Shown piece after piece: positions 38,777 to 58,822 of a stretch of 64,000 nt of DNA (its first letter is position 1; each line of letters starts with the position of its first letter). Origin of the DNA: Saururus chinensis (lineage: Eukaryota; Streptophyta; Magnoliopsida; Piperales; Saururaceae). A model generated the notes under the pieces. That model was not told the origin of the DNA. It searched no databases and saw only the letters and a program-made list of their open reading frames with translations. The position numbers and the translations under genes are program-made. Location: the NCBI GenBank assembly GCA_035235625.1, contig CP141144.1, positions 31,803,014-31,867,013 on the forward strand, written 5' to 3'.

Positions 38777-39631
38777 TTGAATTCTAAACATGGTGATGAA
38801 TTTGACAACTCTGATTGTGTTTCTCCTATTCCTTCTCATTTTCCTCAAAAATTACAATCATCTTCTAAATTGGTGCAAAATGGTGAAATTCTTAAAATTT
38901 TCAAACAAGTGATGATTAACATTCCTCTCTTAGATGTCATTAAACAAATTTCTTCTTATGCAAAATTTTTGAAAAACCTTTGTACAATCAAGCGTAAACT
39001 AAATGTAGAAAAGAAGGCATTTTTGATAGAACAAGTAAGCGCAATTTTACAACAAAACACCCTACCAAAATATAAAGATCCTAGTTGTCCAACCATATCT
39101 TGTATAATTGGGAATAATAAAATTGAAAAAGCTTTGCTTGATCTTGGGGCAAATAATCTCTTACCTTATTCTATTTATGAACAATTGGGACTTGGTGAAT
39201 TGAAGCCCACAAGCATTACACTTCAACTTGCAAATTGCTCAATTAAAACACCAAGAGGAATTGTTGAGGATGTGTTAGTACAAATGGAAAAGTTTTACTT
39301 TCCTGTTGATTTTATTGTTTTAGACACACAACCAGTTTTGAATGCTTATACTCAAATTCCTGTCATATTAGGCTGCCCATTTCTTGCAACTTCTAATGCT
39401 CTTATTAATTGTAGAAATGGTGTTATGAAGCTTTCTTTTAAAAATATGACTTTGGAACTGAATATTTTTAATATTTGCAGGCAACCAGGAGATGATGATG
39501 AGGATGTGCATGAAGTGAATCTAATAGAAAGTCTTGCAGCCTATCTCTCTTATTTTAATTTTGATGATGATGCTATCATTCATGATGTAAAATGCCTTAT
39601 TAGAGTCAACTCCATTGTTGGATACCGATAA
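38777..39631 (+). pseudogene. Athila-like aspartic protease region
   Basis: An open stretch of about 284 codons follows gag. The active site is EKALLDLGANNLLPYSIYEQ (about residues 118-137), with the DLGA form typical of Athila/Tat proteases rather than DTG or DSG, followed by LGLGELKPTSITLQLA. A second conserved part, IPVILGCPFLATSNALI, matches the ILGRPFLAT motif. The protease would cut Gag-Pol in virus-like particles. The frame ends with HDVKCLIRVNS before RT resumes in another frame from 39615, so Gag-Pol is not continuous. Confidence 0.85.
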
Positions 39632-40710
39632 GTGGAAGGCACGCTTTGAGGAGTTACCTCCTTCTAATAGCGCTCCTCTTCCCTCAAGTGTCCAACCACT
39701 GAAACTAGACTTGAAACTTCTCCCTACTAAAGCTTATCTTTGTGAGAGAGAGACATTTCCTGTTGTTGTCTCTTCAAAGTTAGATAATGAGCAGGAGCAC
39801 AAGTTGCTCAAAGTCTTTAGAAATCACAAGAATGCCATTAGGTGGACCATTGCTGATATAAAGGAGATTAGTCCCCTAATTTGCACACATATGATCTTCA
39901 TAGAAGAAAATGCAAAACTTGTGAGACAAATGCAAAGGAGGTTAAACCCCAATATGAAGAGGTAGTGAGAGCAGAGGTCTTAAAATTATTAGATGTCGGT
40001 ATTATTTACCCAATTTCTGATAGTCCATGGGTGAGTCCCACCCAAGTTGTCCCCAAAAAGTCTGGAGTGACAGTGGTAAAGAATGCTAATGATGAGTTAA
40101 TTCCCATTAGAGTCACCACCGGTTGGCGGATGTGCATAGATTATAGGAAATTGAATTCCATCACTAGGAAAGACCACTTCCCCTTGCCGTCATGGACCAA
40201 ATCCAAGAGAGGGTGGCCGGTCATAAATTTTATTATTTTATAGATGGTTATTCAGGATATAATCAAATTGAGATTGCACTTAACGATCAACAAAAAACAA
40301 CCTTTACATGTCCATTTGGTACTTTTGCATATCGAAGGATATCGTTCGGATTATGTAATGCTCCTGCCATATTCTAAAGGTGGATGATGAGCATCTTTAG
40401 TGACATGGTGGAGCAATTTTTAAAAGTTTTTATGGATGACTTCTCTATTTTTGGTGATTCTTTTGATGATTGTCTTAATAACATAGAAAAAGTTTTGGCG
40501 CAATGTGAAGAGAAAATTCTAGTTTTAAATTGGGAAAAGTGTCATTTTATAGTTACTACTGGAATAGTACTTGGTCACATTATTTCTGTGTAGGGATTAA
40601 AGTGGACAAGGCAAAAATTGAATTGATTACCTAGTCCAAAGTCCATAAAAGATGTTAGATCCTTTCTAGGGCATGCCGGTTTTTATAGAAGATTTATCAA
40701 GAATTTTAGT
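39615..40710 (+). pseudogene. Athila-like reverse transcriptase (frameshifted)
   Basis: Reverse transcriptase domain in four segments. 39615-39965 has IKEISPLICTHMIFIEENAK. From 39881 another frame continues with GIIYPISDSPWVSPTQVVPK and GWRMCIDYRKLNSITRKDHF, so a frameshift lies near 39955. From 40192 a third segment has FIDGYSGYNQIEIALNDQQK and FGLCNAPAIF, ending in TAA at 40375-40377. In the same frame 40384-40593 carries VFMDDFSIFG, the catalytic FMDD box. After a TAG at 40591-40593 a frame-shifted piece still has SIKDVRSFLGHAGFYRRFIK. The stops and shifts rule out an active enzyme; the motif order is complete. Confidence 0.88.
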
Positions 40711-41210
40711 GTGATACCTAGACCATTATGTAATCTTTTATCTAAAGAACATTCTTTTAAGTGGTCAGATACATGTGAAGAAGATTCCACAAACCCTAAG
40801 AACATATTAGTGTCTGCACCCATCATGCAACCCCCGGATTGGACCCTTCCCTTTGAAATTATGTGTGATGCAAGTGATTATGCCGTTGGGGCTGTTTTAC
40901 GGCAAAGCAAAGATAAGAAACCTTGTATAATGCAAGTAGAACGTTAAATAGTGCCCAAATGAACTAGTCCACCACTGAAAAAGAACTTCTTGTTGTAGTA
41001 TTTGCACTTGACAAATTTAGATCCTATTCGATTGGCTCTCATATTAAGATATGAGCAAATAAGATACAAAGCCCAGATTGCTTTGGTGGATACTCCTACT
41101 CCAAGAGTTTGATCTCACAATCAAAGACAAGAAGGGAGTAGAGAATGTGGTGGCGGATCATCTTTCAAGATTGGAATTTTCTGATTCTTCGGAAAACATT
41201 CCAATCTAGG
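40711..41210 (+). pseudogene. Athila-like RNase H remnant
   Basis: RNase H part of pol. 40711-40947 contains LPFEIMCDASDYAVGAVLRQ, with the first catalytic Asp of the CDASD motif. After a frameshift, TEKELLVVVFALDKFRSY (near 40975-41028) and then [16 protein letters not shown] (about 41130-41175) follow. The part between these two is shorter than usual, so an internal deletion as well as frameshifts is likely. Confidence 0.8.
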
Positions 41211-41426
41211 ACACATTCCCCGATGTACAACTTTTTGCCATCTCACATCTTTCATGGTATGCTGACATTGCCAACTACTTGGTAATAGGTAAAGTTCCCT
41301 ATCATTAGTCTCATCATGATAAAAAGAGATTATACACTGAGGTAAAGCATTTCTTTTGGGACGACCCCTATCAAATAATAAGGAGATATGTGTCTAATTC
41401 TGAAGAAGTAAAGTATCATCTCTTTT

Positions 41427-42509
41427 TGTCATTCTAAAGCATGCGGTGGTCACTCCTCTAAAAAGACCACTGCTAAAATTTTGCAATGTGGTTTTTATTA
41501 GCCAACTCTTTTCAAAGATGTTCATGAATTTTGCAAAACTTGTGAACGTTGTCAAAAGTTAGGAGCCATATCTCGTTGAAATATGATGCATCTTCACCCC
41601 ATATTGGTTATTGAGATTTTTTATTGTTGGGGCATCGATTTCATGGGACCTTTTCCTCCTTTTGGCTATATTTACATTTTAGTTATCATCGATTATGTTT
41701 CTAAGTGGATTGGGGCGGTTCCAAGCAAAACCAATGACCACAAAGTCGTTGTGCGCTTTTTAAAAGAAAATATATTTTCAAGGTTCGGAACACCGCGAGC
41801 CATCATAAATGAAGGGGGGTCACATTTTTGCAACAAGCCTTTTGACGCTTTGATGAGAAAGTATGGGATGACCCATAAAGTAGCCACCCTTTATCACCGA
41901 CAAGTTGAGATTTCTAAGCATGAAATTAAATATATTTTGCAAAAAATAGTAAATCTAAATAGTAAAGATTGGTCTTTATGGCTAATCGATGCTCTTTGGG
42001 TTTATCGTACCGTTTTTAAGACCCCAATTAAAATGTCTCATTACCGTTTGATTTTTGGAAAAGCTTGCCACTTGCCTGTGGAATTGGAACATAGGGCATA
42101 TTGGGCAATTAAAGCTTTGAATTTTAATTTTGACAAGGCTGGCTTAAATAGAAAGTTACAGATCAATGAGTTAGAGGAAATTCTACGTGATGCTTATGAG
42201 AGTTCAAAACTTTACAAAGAGAAAATGAAGGCTTTTCATGATAAAAATATTTTACGAAAATCTTTTGAGCCATTTCAAAAAGTTTTATTGTACAACTCTA
42301 AGCTTCATCTCTTTCCAGGAAAATTAAGATCACATTGGACAGGCCCTTTCCTTGTAAAAATTGTTTTTCCTTATGGAACTGTTGAAATCAAAAACCCAAA
42401 ACATGGTGATATTTTCAAAGTTAATGGACAACATTTGAAACCATTTTTAAACCATTTTGTCCCTGAACTTGAGTCAACATCTCTTGAAAATCCAAATTAT
42501 GAGGGTTGA
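41427..42509 (+). pseudogene. Athila-like integrase (two stops, altered active site)
   Basis: Integrase with an N-terminal zinc-binding part (CHSKACGGH, then CKTCERCQK) in frame with the core but interrupted by stops at about 41500 and 41577. The core begins at 41583 and runs 308 codons to the end. Catalytic residues: first Asp in [11 protein letters not shown]; the second position reads [10 protein letters not shown] where the family has an Asp before GG, so Asp appears replaced by Glu; the Glu is present in [11 protein letters not shown]. The C-terminal part, [20 protein letters not shown] and TGPFLVK, is the usual GPF/Y-type module, with no chromodomain after it. Confidence 0.87.
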
Positions 42510-43954
42510 TTTTCTTTCCATGATTTTTACTCAAAAAACAACAAAATCATAAAACAAAAAAAAACTTTTTTTTCCAAACATTGAGGACAATGTTTAGGTT
42601 AGGTTTGGGGGTATAGAAAAAGATTTATCTTTTGTGGTTTTTTTTTGTTTTACTTAAAAAATGAAAAATTGAAAAAAATAGTTAGATTTATTTTTTGCTT
42701 GTTACATTGATGTTTCTTTTAGACATGTGACTTTGTTTAATGATATCATATTATTCAGAAGATGGCTTGACATATTTAATAATTTTGAATTCTTATTACT
42801 TCATATTGGTTTCTTGTGCTCCTATTTTGAAAAACTAAAAAAGACATTTTGCCTAAGTAAGAATTTGAGCCATTGATTATGGTCTTACATCTTGGTGGAT
42901 ATCATTGAATCTAAGTAATTATTTTCTTATGGGAGTAAAACTTTGGTATGATCTAGTAGTACTCATGTTATCATAATAGAGTTTTAGGCTTCACTATTCT
43001 TGATTTGTAGAACAATCGAGAACTTTTTGTCAACACAATTCAAGTTGATTGTATAATGTGTTCAAGAAAAAAAATGTGAAAAAAAGAATGAAAAATTGTA
43101 ATGAATTAAAGTCACTCTATTGAGTAGACTAGGACTCGGCGTGCCTCACTAAGCATAGGGTGTTCGAGTCAAAAGGTAGAGTTGATTAATTTATGACATG
43201 CATAGCCTTGCAGCCTATGTGGTTCAAGTTATTAAGCCTGAGGGGTGCTTTAATACCTAGTACCATGAGCCAAGTGGATTGGGAGTCCCTGGCCTAACAC
43301 TTGTTACATGGATCTATAAGAAAGCTTAAAAAGGCTAAGCCTTACACATGTCATGTGTGATTAGCATAAAATTCTAGTATAACATTATGCAAATATATCC
43401 TGAATGAGTTGTTAGGTGATCTATGATGTTTTTACTTTTCAAGAAAGGTTTTGCATTATTCTCTATTATGATTTCTTGAAGATGAATACACCCAATATCT
43501 ATTTTTGAGTGTTAAAATTGAAATTTCTGAGTGGACATGAGACACATTGAGTTGTTCAATTCATAAGATTGGGACTGTACAATTACTTGACAATGTCTAT
43601 TTTTTTACTATTATGTATGTATAAGTACTTGCCACAAATATGAAGTTGTTAGAATAAATTATTGTTTAAGAAGACAAGTTGTATTATGCATGATTGATTT
43701 TACTAAATGAAGTCACATGTTTAGGAGGAGTTGATTTGTAATTTAAATTTCCTTTTAAAATTAAAATTTTGAATTTTGTGGGTATATTCACTGCAAACCC
43801 ACACGAGACTATAACGCGTCCACTAGTGTAAGCTAGGGGTTTTAAGGCTTGTTGCATATGCCAAATGCAATCGAGATTTCCTGCGGAAGTGGAGTAGTTA
43901 GTTTTATTTTTTATTATTGTAATTTTTGTTTTGCTCGAGGACTAGCAAAAAGTA
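42510..43954 (+). other. Non-coding tail of the Athila-like element
   Basis: About 1.45 kb between integrase and the 3' LTR with no env-like frame or recognised motif. TTAGGTTTGGGGGTATAG at about 42598-42615, shortly after the integrase stop, resembles the polypurine tract next to the 3' LTR and may be an extra plus-strand priming site. The rest is AT-rich with nothing I can name. Confidence 0.6.
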
Positions 43955-43969
43955 GGGTTTGGGGGTATT
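43951..43969 (+). promoter_or_regulatory. Polypurine tract
   Basis: AGTAGGGTTTGGGGGTATT lies directly before the 3' LTR start (TAATGCACTC, where the 5' LTR has TGATGCACTC). It is the expected plus-strand primer of a Ty3/Gypsy element. Confidence 0.7.
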
Positions 43970-44352
43970 TAATGCACTCAAATAATGTACAATTAAATGT
44001 TATCACATTTCAAATTGCAATCCTATTTTGTATTAATTTATTACTTATTTGGGCTATTTATATTTTAAATAAATTAGTTGGACCTTAATTGAGTTTACAT
44101 GTCTAAACAGGCTTCAACAGGATCCAACTAGAAGAGGAAGTGAAGCCCAACTACTCAAAACTATTTAAAAGTCAAGAATGGGCTCCTAATTGTCTAAACA
44201 TACATGGAATGGTCGAACATAACCTTTTAGACCCATTAGATTTGAGATTTGCATTAGGAGAACTAAATTAGGAAAGAAGTTGATTTGGACAGATTGATAG
44301 AGCTTTAGTATTTCGACCATATATTTCTATGTATAATTTAGATTGATACAAT
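43970..44352 (+). repeat. Truncated 3' LTR
   Basis: Aligns with the first 380 or so bases of the 5' LTR (35584-35965) and then stops; subfamily A satellite begins with ATTCATTCTTTTAAACATAG at about 44350. About 990 bp of LTR are missing. Confidence 0.88.
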
Positions 44353-46675
44353 TCATTCTTTTAAACATAGCGAATGAGTACATATTCTATTAAAATAATT
44401 AAATATACATTTCTGATGAGCTATGGTGCTTTGTTTGAAATCTAGTTAAGTTAATAAAATCATATAGGTTAAGAAAAATGGTAAAATTGAGGAATCACTT
44501 TGTTAATTTAATTCGTTATTACGAATGTAACAGATTAATGTGAGGTCTATTTAAACTTAAACAATATAACAATTTATGCACATTCTTAACATACTTATTT
44601 TAATACCAAAAGGGGTCTAATTGGTTCGTCATTTAATATATCTGATTTATTCTTTTAAACTTAGTAAATGAGTATGTATTCATTTTAAACAATTAAACAA
44701 CATTTGTGACGAACTTTGGTGCTTTGTTCTGAATCTAGTTAGGCGAATGAAATTATATAAGTTACAGAAGAACGGTCAAATTGTGGAATCACTTTATTAA
44801 TTTAATTTGTTATTACGAATGTAACAAATTAATGGGAGGTCTCTTTAAACTTTATATGATATAATAATTTTTTGGCACATTATTAATTTACTTTAGTTTT
44901 AATTGATCAAAAGGGGTCCAATTAGTTCATCGTCTAGTACGTTTGATTTATTTTATTGAACTTAGCAAATAAATACGTAATCATTTTAAACGATTCAATA
45001 TATATTCGTGACGAGTTTTGGTGCTTTGTTCTAAATCTAGTTAGGCGAATGTAATTATATAACTTAAGGAAGAATAGTTAAATTGCTAAATCACTTTCTT
45101 AATTTTATTAGTTATTATGAATGTAATAAATGAATGAGAGATCTATTTAAACATTAAACTATATAATGATTTATACTCATTTTTAACAACTTCTGCTTTG
45201 ATTTACTAAAAGTTGTTCGATTAGTTCATTGTTTAGTATGTTTTATTCATACTTTTGAACTTAGCAAATGATTATGTAGTTTTTTAAAATAATTAAATAT
45301 ACATTCGTGACGAGCTTTTAGTACTTTGTTATAAATTTAGTTAAGTGAATGAAATTATAAATTAATGAAGAAGGGTTAAAAATTGGAATCATTTTGTAAA
45401 TTTTATTCATTACGAATATAGCAAATTAATGGGCAGACTTTTTAAACTTTAAACGATATAATGATTTATGTACAATTAACTTACTTTGGTTTGAATTGAT
45501 TAGAAGGATATAACTTGACCAAAAGGGGTATGATTGGTTCATCGTTTAGTACATTTGATTTATTTTTTTGAGTACGTATTTATTTAAAATAATTAAATAT
45601 ACATTCGTGACGAACTTTCGTACTTTATTCTAAATCTAGTTAAGCAAATGAAATTAAATAAGTTAAGGAAGAACGGTTAAATTGTGGAATTACTTTGCTA
45701 ATTTGATTCGTTATTACAAGCGTAAAAAATAAATGAGAGGTCTCTTTAAACTTTAAATAATATAACGATTTGTACACATTCTTATCTAACTCCAATTTTA
45801 ATCAATGAAAAGAATATAACTCTACCAAAAGGGCTTTGATTTGTTTGACATTTAGTACGTTCGATTTATTCTTTTGAACTTAGCGAATGAGTACGTATTA
45901 ATTTAACACAATTAAATACACATTCGTGACGAGCTTTGGTACTTTTTTCTAAATCTAGTTAGGAGAATGAAATCATAAAAGCCAATGAAAAATTGTCAAA
46001 TTATAGAATTACTTTGTTGATTTAATTCATTATTATAAACATAAAATTTGATTGGGAGGTCTTTTTAAACTTTAAACAATATAACATTTTGTACACATTC
46101 TTAATTTACTTTAGTTTTAATCGATTAAAAGAATATAACTTGACAAAAGGGGTCCAATTAGTTTGTTGTTTAGTACATTTAATTTATTCTTTTGAACTTA
46201 GTAAATGAGTGTACGTATTCATTTAAAACAATTAGATATACATTGTGATAAGCTTTAGTGCTTTGTTAAAATCTAGTTAAGCGAATAAAATTATATTAGT
46301 TAAGAAAAAATGGTCAAATTGTGGATTCACTTTATTAATTTGATTTCTTATTATTAATATGACAAATTAATGAGACATCTCTTTAAACTTTAAATGATAT
46401 AATGATTTGTTCACATGCTTAACTTACATCGGTTTGAATCGCTCAAAAGGATATAACATGACCTTAGGGGTCCAATTAGTTTAATTTACATCGGTTTGAA
46501 TCACTTTAAATGAGTATGTTTTCATTTTCAACAATTAAATATATATTCATAACGGGCTTTGGTACTTTGTTCTAAATCTAGTTAGGCAAATGATATTATA
46601 TAAGTTAAGGAAAAATGGTTAAATTGTGGAATCACTTTGTTAATTTTATTTATTATTACAAATGTAATAAATAAA
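44353..46675 (+). repeat. Satellite array, subfamily A (about 7 monomers)
   Basis: Carries A landmarks (TTTAAACATAGCGAATGAG, GAATCACTTTGTTAATTT, AAATCTAGTTAGGCG, CATATAGGTT). Several monomers share a TTAGGCGAATG variant (44730, 45032, 46575), suggesting local amplification. A shuffled monomer near 46480-46500 repeats TTACATCGGTTTGAATC. Confidence 0.9.
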
Positions 46676-48290
46676 TATAACACCCCAAATTCTAGGTAAT
46701 TTTTTTCCTTTTATTTGTGTGTGTGTTTGATTAGTTGCCCAAAATGCTTCCAAACCCTACGATTATTTTGTGTGTTAACCAGTTAGGCTAGTGTTCTACC
46801 TTTTATGTGAAGGGGGTAGGCCACTTAGGGTTTAGGGGTCCAGCCTTGGTTGGAAGTCCTAACTGTACTTGGAGTTGGAAGTCTTAATAGTACTAGGAGT
46901 TAGAAGTAGTCCTAAAAGAACTAGGAATTGAAAGAGGGAGAGAGCCCTAGAGGAGGAAAACACCCTAGAGGTGGATGAGGGTGCAACCCCTAGTTTGTAG
47001 GAGGCAACCCCTAGTTTATAGGGAGCAACCCCTAGAAGCTAGGGTGAGGACAGAAAGGGGTTTATTTCAGGTTCCTATTTTATAGGAGGTGAGGGGATTT
47101 AGGATGCTTATGGAAGAGTTCACCTACTTTGGTTCAACCCTCCCATTGGCCCAAAATCCTAGAAACTAAGGGAAAGTTTTATAAAAGAAAAGAGGGGGGG
47201 CAGATCTCTTTTTTTTTTTTGCTTGGTTCATGCCTCCCTCTTCTCCCATCACTTCCCTCCTCTTCCTTCTCCTAGCAAGGACCTCCATAACCAACAGTTT
47301 TAGAGGGCAAAAAGTAACCATCTTTAGACTGAATTCCCTTAAGCATAAGATATTGCTAGATGTAATTCAGCCATACTTCAACCTTACTCTATTGGGTTTT
47401 GATGTCATGAATCAGCCTCAATTTGGGCATAAATGATTCCAATTTTTATATCTTATATATAGCCTGATTTGTACATACATGATTCTGATTTCTGTCTAGA
47501 ATATTAGTCCAATTCGTGCAAGCATGTTGCTGATTTTTATCATTTACCTTAGCCCTAATTTATGCATGAATGACTCTGATTCTAATCATATATATTATCC
47601 TTACTTCATGTATAAACTTTGGTGAATTTAATCCCTAAATTGTAGCCTTGTTTAGGCCATACTTTTGCCTATTTAATCCCTAGTTTGTGGCCTTAGTTTA
47701 GGCCATACTTTTGTCTATTTAATCCCTAGTTTGTGGCCATATTTTAGGCTATCTTTTGCTTATTTAATCGGCCTTAGTTTGGGATATATACTTTTACCTA
47801 TTTAATCCCTGATTGCAGCCTTGGTTTAGGCCATAGACTAGTTTATTTAATACTTGTTTCTCAGCCTTGGTTTATGTTATAATCAAGCTGACTGAATGCC
47901 TAACTTTTAGCCCTAGTTTATGTTGCATTATTGTCAAGTTAATACATGATTCTCAGCCTTGGTTCATGTTATAATTTTGATGTTTAAATCCCTAATTTTT
48001 TAGCCTTAGTTTAAGACATATTCATGCTTATTGAATCTTTAAATTTCAGCCTAAGATGCCTATGAATTTCAGCCTTATTGTGATATATCTTATGTTGAAT
48101 GTTGATGGTTGTATCAGCCTGAAATTGTCATGTTAGGTAATTGACTTGAGTTGTTCATCTCAGCCCCAATCTGATTCATTATATTGTTGAATTGGTCAGC
48201 TCATCTCAGCACAAGTTTGAGTCATTGTTATATAGATTTAGTTTACATGTTTCAGCCCTAAATCTGCCTATTATCTTGCCAATTTATTGA
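46676..48290 (+). repeat. Repeat family X, second copy (LTR-like)
   Basis: Starts TATAACACCCCAAATTCTAG (LTR-like, probably a decayed TGTAACACCC) and ends near TTATCTTGCCAATT, where satellite returns. It shares GTCCTAAAAGAACTAGGAAT plus TGAAAGAGGGAGAGAG with the minus-strand copy ending at 16833, and its right end matches 9450-9470. The right half has degenerate repeats of AGCCTTGGTTTAGGCC and TTTAATCCCTAGTTTGTGGC (47600-48060). At 46975-47040 CAACCCCTAGTTTATAGG-like phrases are repeated three times. A 68-codon frame at 47230-47436 shows no domain. No target duplication is clear, since about 40 bp of satellite phase is present on both sides. Confidence 0.65.
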
Positions 48291-56741
<8,451 letters not shown>

Positions 56742-57097
56742 TGATTTCATTTGCTTATCTTGATTTTAAATAAAGGATAAAAAGCTCATCACAAATGTAA
56801 AATTAATAATTTTAAATAAATATGTAATCATTTGCTAAGTTCAAAAGAATAAATCTAACGTACTAAATGATGAGCTAGTTGGACCCTTATTAGCCGAGTT
56901 ATATCCTTTAATCCATCAAAACTAAAATAAGTTAAGAATGTGCATAAATCGTTATATCATTTAAAGTTTAAACAGTCCTCTCATTCATTTGTTACATTCA
57001 TAATAACAAACCAAATTGACAAAGTCATTCCAAAATTTGACCGTTCTTCCTTAACTATACTATTTCAATCTCTTAACTAGATTTAGAAGAATGCACC
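56742..57097 (-). repeat. Inverted satellite monomer (fold-back)
   Basis: From ATGATTTCATTTGCTTATCT the satellite reads in reverse complement: AAGCTCATCACAAATG, ATTTGCTAAGTTCAAAAGAA, AAAGTTTAAACAGTCCTCTC, GACCGTTCTTCCTTAACTA. The forward monomer before it ends at the same phase (ATATATAAG), so the junction is nearly palindromic. Forward orientation resumes at 57098 with ATATAACTTGACCAAAAGGG. Confidence 0.9.
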
Positions 57098-58204
57098 ATA
57101 AGATATAACTTGACCAAAAGGGGTCCGATTGGTTTAAGGTTTAATACGTTTGATTCATTCTTTCGAACAAAGTGAATGAGTACGTATTTATCTAAAAAAT
57201 AAAATACATTTATGTCTAGCTTGGTGATTTGTTCTAAATCTAGTTAAAAAATAATTTCATCAAAGTTAAGGAAGAACTGCCAAACTGTGGAATTGCTTTG
57301 TCAATTTGATTCATTATTACAAATGTAACAAATGAATAGGAGGTCTCTTTAAACTTTAAATGATATAAATGTCCACATTCATATCTTACTTTGGTTTTAA
57401 CCGATCAAAAAGATATAACTTAACCAAAAGGGGGACCGATTGGTTTGTTGTTTAGTACGTTTAATTTATTATTTAAATGAACCAAAAGGGGGTCCCTTAT
57501 TGGCCGAGTTATTTCAATCACTTAACTTAGCAAAAAGAGTATTTATTCATTGAAAATAATTTAATATACATTCGTAATGAACTTTAGTGCATTGTTCTAA
57601 ATCTAGTTAAGTGAATGAAATTATATAAGTTAAGGAAGAACTGTAAAATTAGGGAATAACTTTGTTAATTTGATTCATTATTACGAATGTAACAAATAAA
57701 TTTGATGACTCTTTAAATTTTGAACGAAAAATCAATTTGTACACATACTTAACTTATTTCGGCTTTAATCGTTTAAAAAGATATAACTTGACCAAAAGTT
57801 CTTAATAATGAAAAAAATCTTATAAGTTAAAGAAGAATGGTCAAATTGTAAAATTACTTTGTTAATTTGATTCATTATTATGAATATAAAAAATTAATGT
57901 GTGGTCTCTTTAAACTTTAAAAAAAATAATGATTAGTGCACATTTTTTACTTACATTGGTGTTAATCAATTAAAATAATCTTCACAAAATAGGGTCCGAT
58001 TAGTTCATCGTTTAGTACATTTTATTCATTTTTTTGAACTAAGTGAATGAGTATGTGTTTATTTCAAAAAAATTTAAATTGTACTACTATCAAGCTTTGG
58101 TATTTTTTTTCCAAATCTAGTTAAACAAATAAATTAAAAGAAGTTAGGAAAGAACAGTTAAATAGTGGAATCACTTTATTAATTTAATTCGTTATCACGA
58201 ATGT
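57098..58204 (+). repeat. Satellite array, subfamily A, rearranged
   Basis: Three or so forward monomers. At about 57485-57515 a small patch, GGGGTCCCTTATTGGCCGAG, is in reverse orientation and resembles the GGACCCTTATTAGCCGAG variant in the inverted monomer at 56883-56902, so the two rearrangements look related. Ends at GTTATCACGAATGTATA. Confidence 0.85.
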
Positions 58205-58805
58205 ATAATTAATTATTTTAAATAAATACATACTCCTTTGCTAAGTTCAAAAGAAAAAATCAAACGTACTAAATGACGAGCTAATCGGACCCCTTTTGGT
58301 CAAGTTATATCCTTTTAATCAATTAAAACCAAAGTAAGTTAATAATGAGCATGAATCGTTATATCGTTTAAAGATGCCTCTCATTCATTTGTTAAATTGG
58401 TAATAACAAATTAAATTGACAAAATGATAGTACAATTTAACAGTTCTTCCTTAAGTTATATGAATTTATCCGCTTAACTAGATTTAAAAATAAATCATTA
58501 AAGCTCATCATGAATATATTTAATTATTTTAAATGAATAGGTACTCATTTGCTAAGTTAAAAAAAATCAAATATACAAAATGACGGGCCAATCGGACCCC
58601 TTTTGGTCAAGTTATTTCTTTTTAATCTATCAAAACCGTAGTAGGTTAAGAATGTACACAAATCGTTATATCTTTTCAAGTTTATAGAGACCTCCCATTA
58701 ATTTGTTGTGTTCATTATAACAAATCAGATCGACAAAGCGATACCACAGTCTAACTATTCTTCCTTAATTTATTTAATTTTATTTGCTTAACTTGATTTA
58801 TAATA
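58205..58805 (-). repeat. Inverted satellite block next to the virus insertion
   Basis: About two monomers in reverse complement: ATTATTTTAAATAAATACAT, CTAATCGGACCCCTTTTGGT, CAAGTTATATCC, GTTCTTCCTTAAGTTATATG, then a second unit from 58510. It ends in GCTTAACTTGATTTATAATA at about 58793-58805 and passes into viral sequence. Confidence 0.9.
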
Positions 58806-58822
58806 AATCTCATTACAAAGTG

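Larger units (their letters stand above)
35584..44352 (+). mobile_element. Decayed Athila-like Ty3/Gypsy retrotransposon
   Basis: Complete layout in plus orientation: 5' LTR, primer site, gag, protease, RT, RNase H, integrase, non-coding tail, polypurine tract and a 3' LTR cut after about 380 bp. The protein motifs (DLGA protease, FMDD reverse transcriptase, gag-pol gene order, no chromodomain seen after integrase) and the tRNA-Asp-like primer site place it in the Athila/Tat group. No env-like frame is seen between integrase and the 3' LTR. By my hand comparison the two LTRs differ at about 25-30 of the roughly 340 shared positions, mostly transitions, so the insertion is old. It separates satellite B (left) from satellite A (right), and the missing 3' LTR end means there is no target duplication to test. 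Confidence 0.9.

Noticed and set aside
41693-41887. Antisense frame opposite the integrase
   Set aside because: A shadow of the integrase coding strand.
43849-44088. 79-codon frame crossing the polypurine tract and 3' LTR start
   Set aside because: It spans cis-acting sequences of the retrotransposon and is not an env-like protein.
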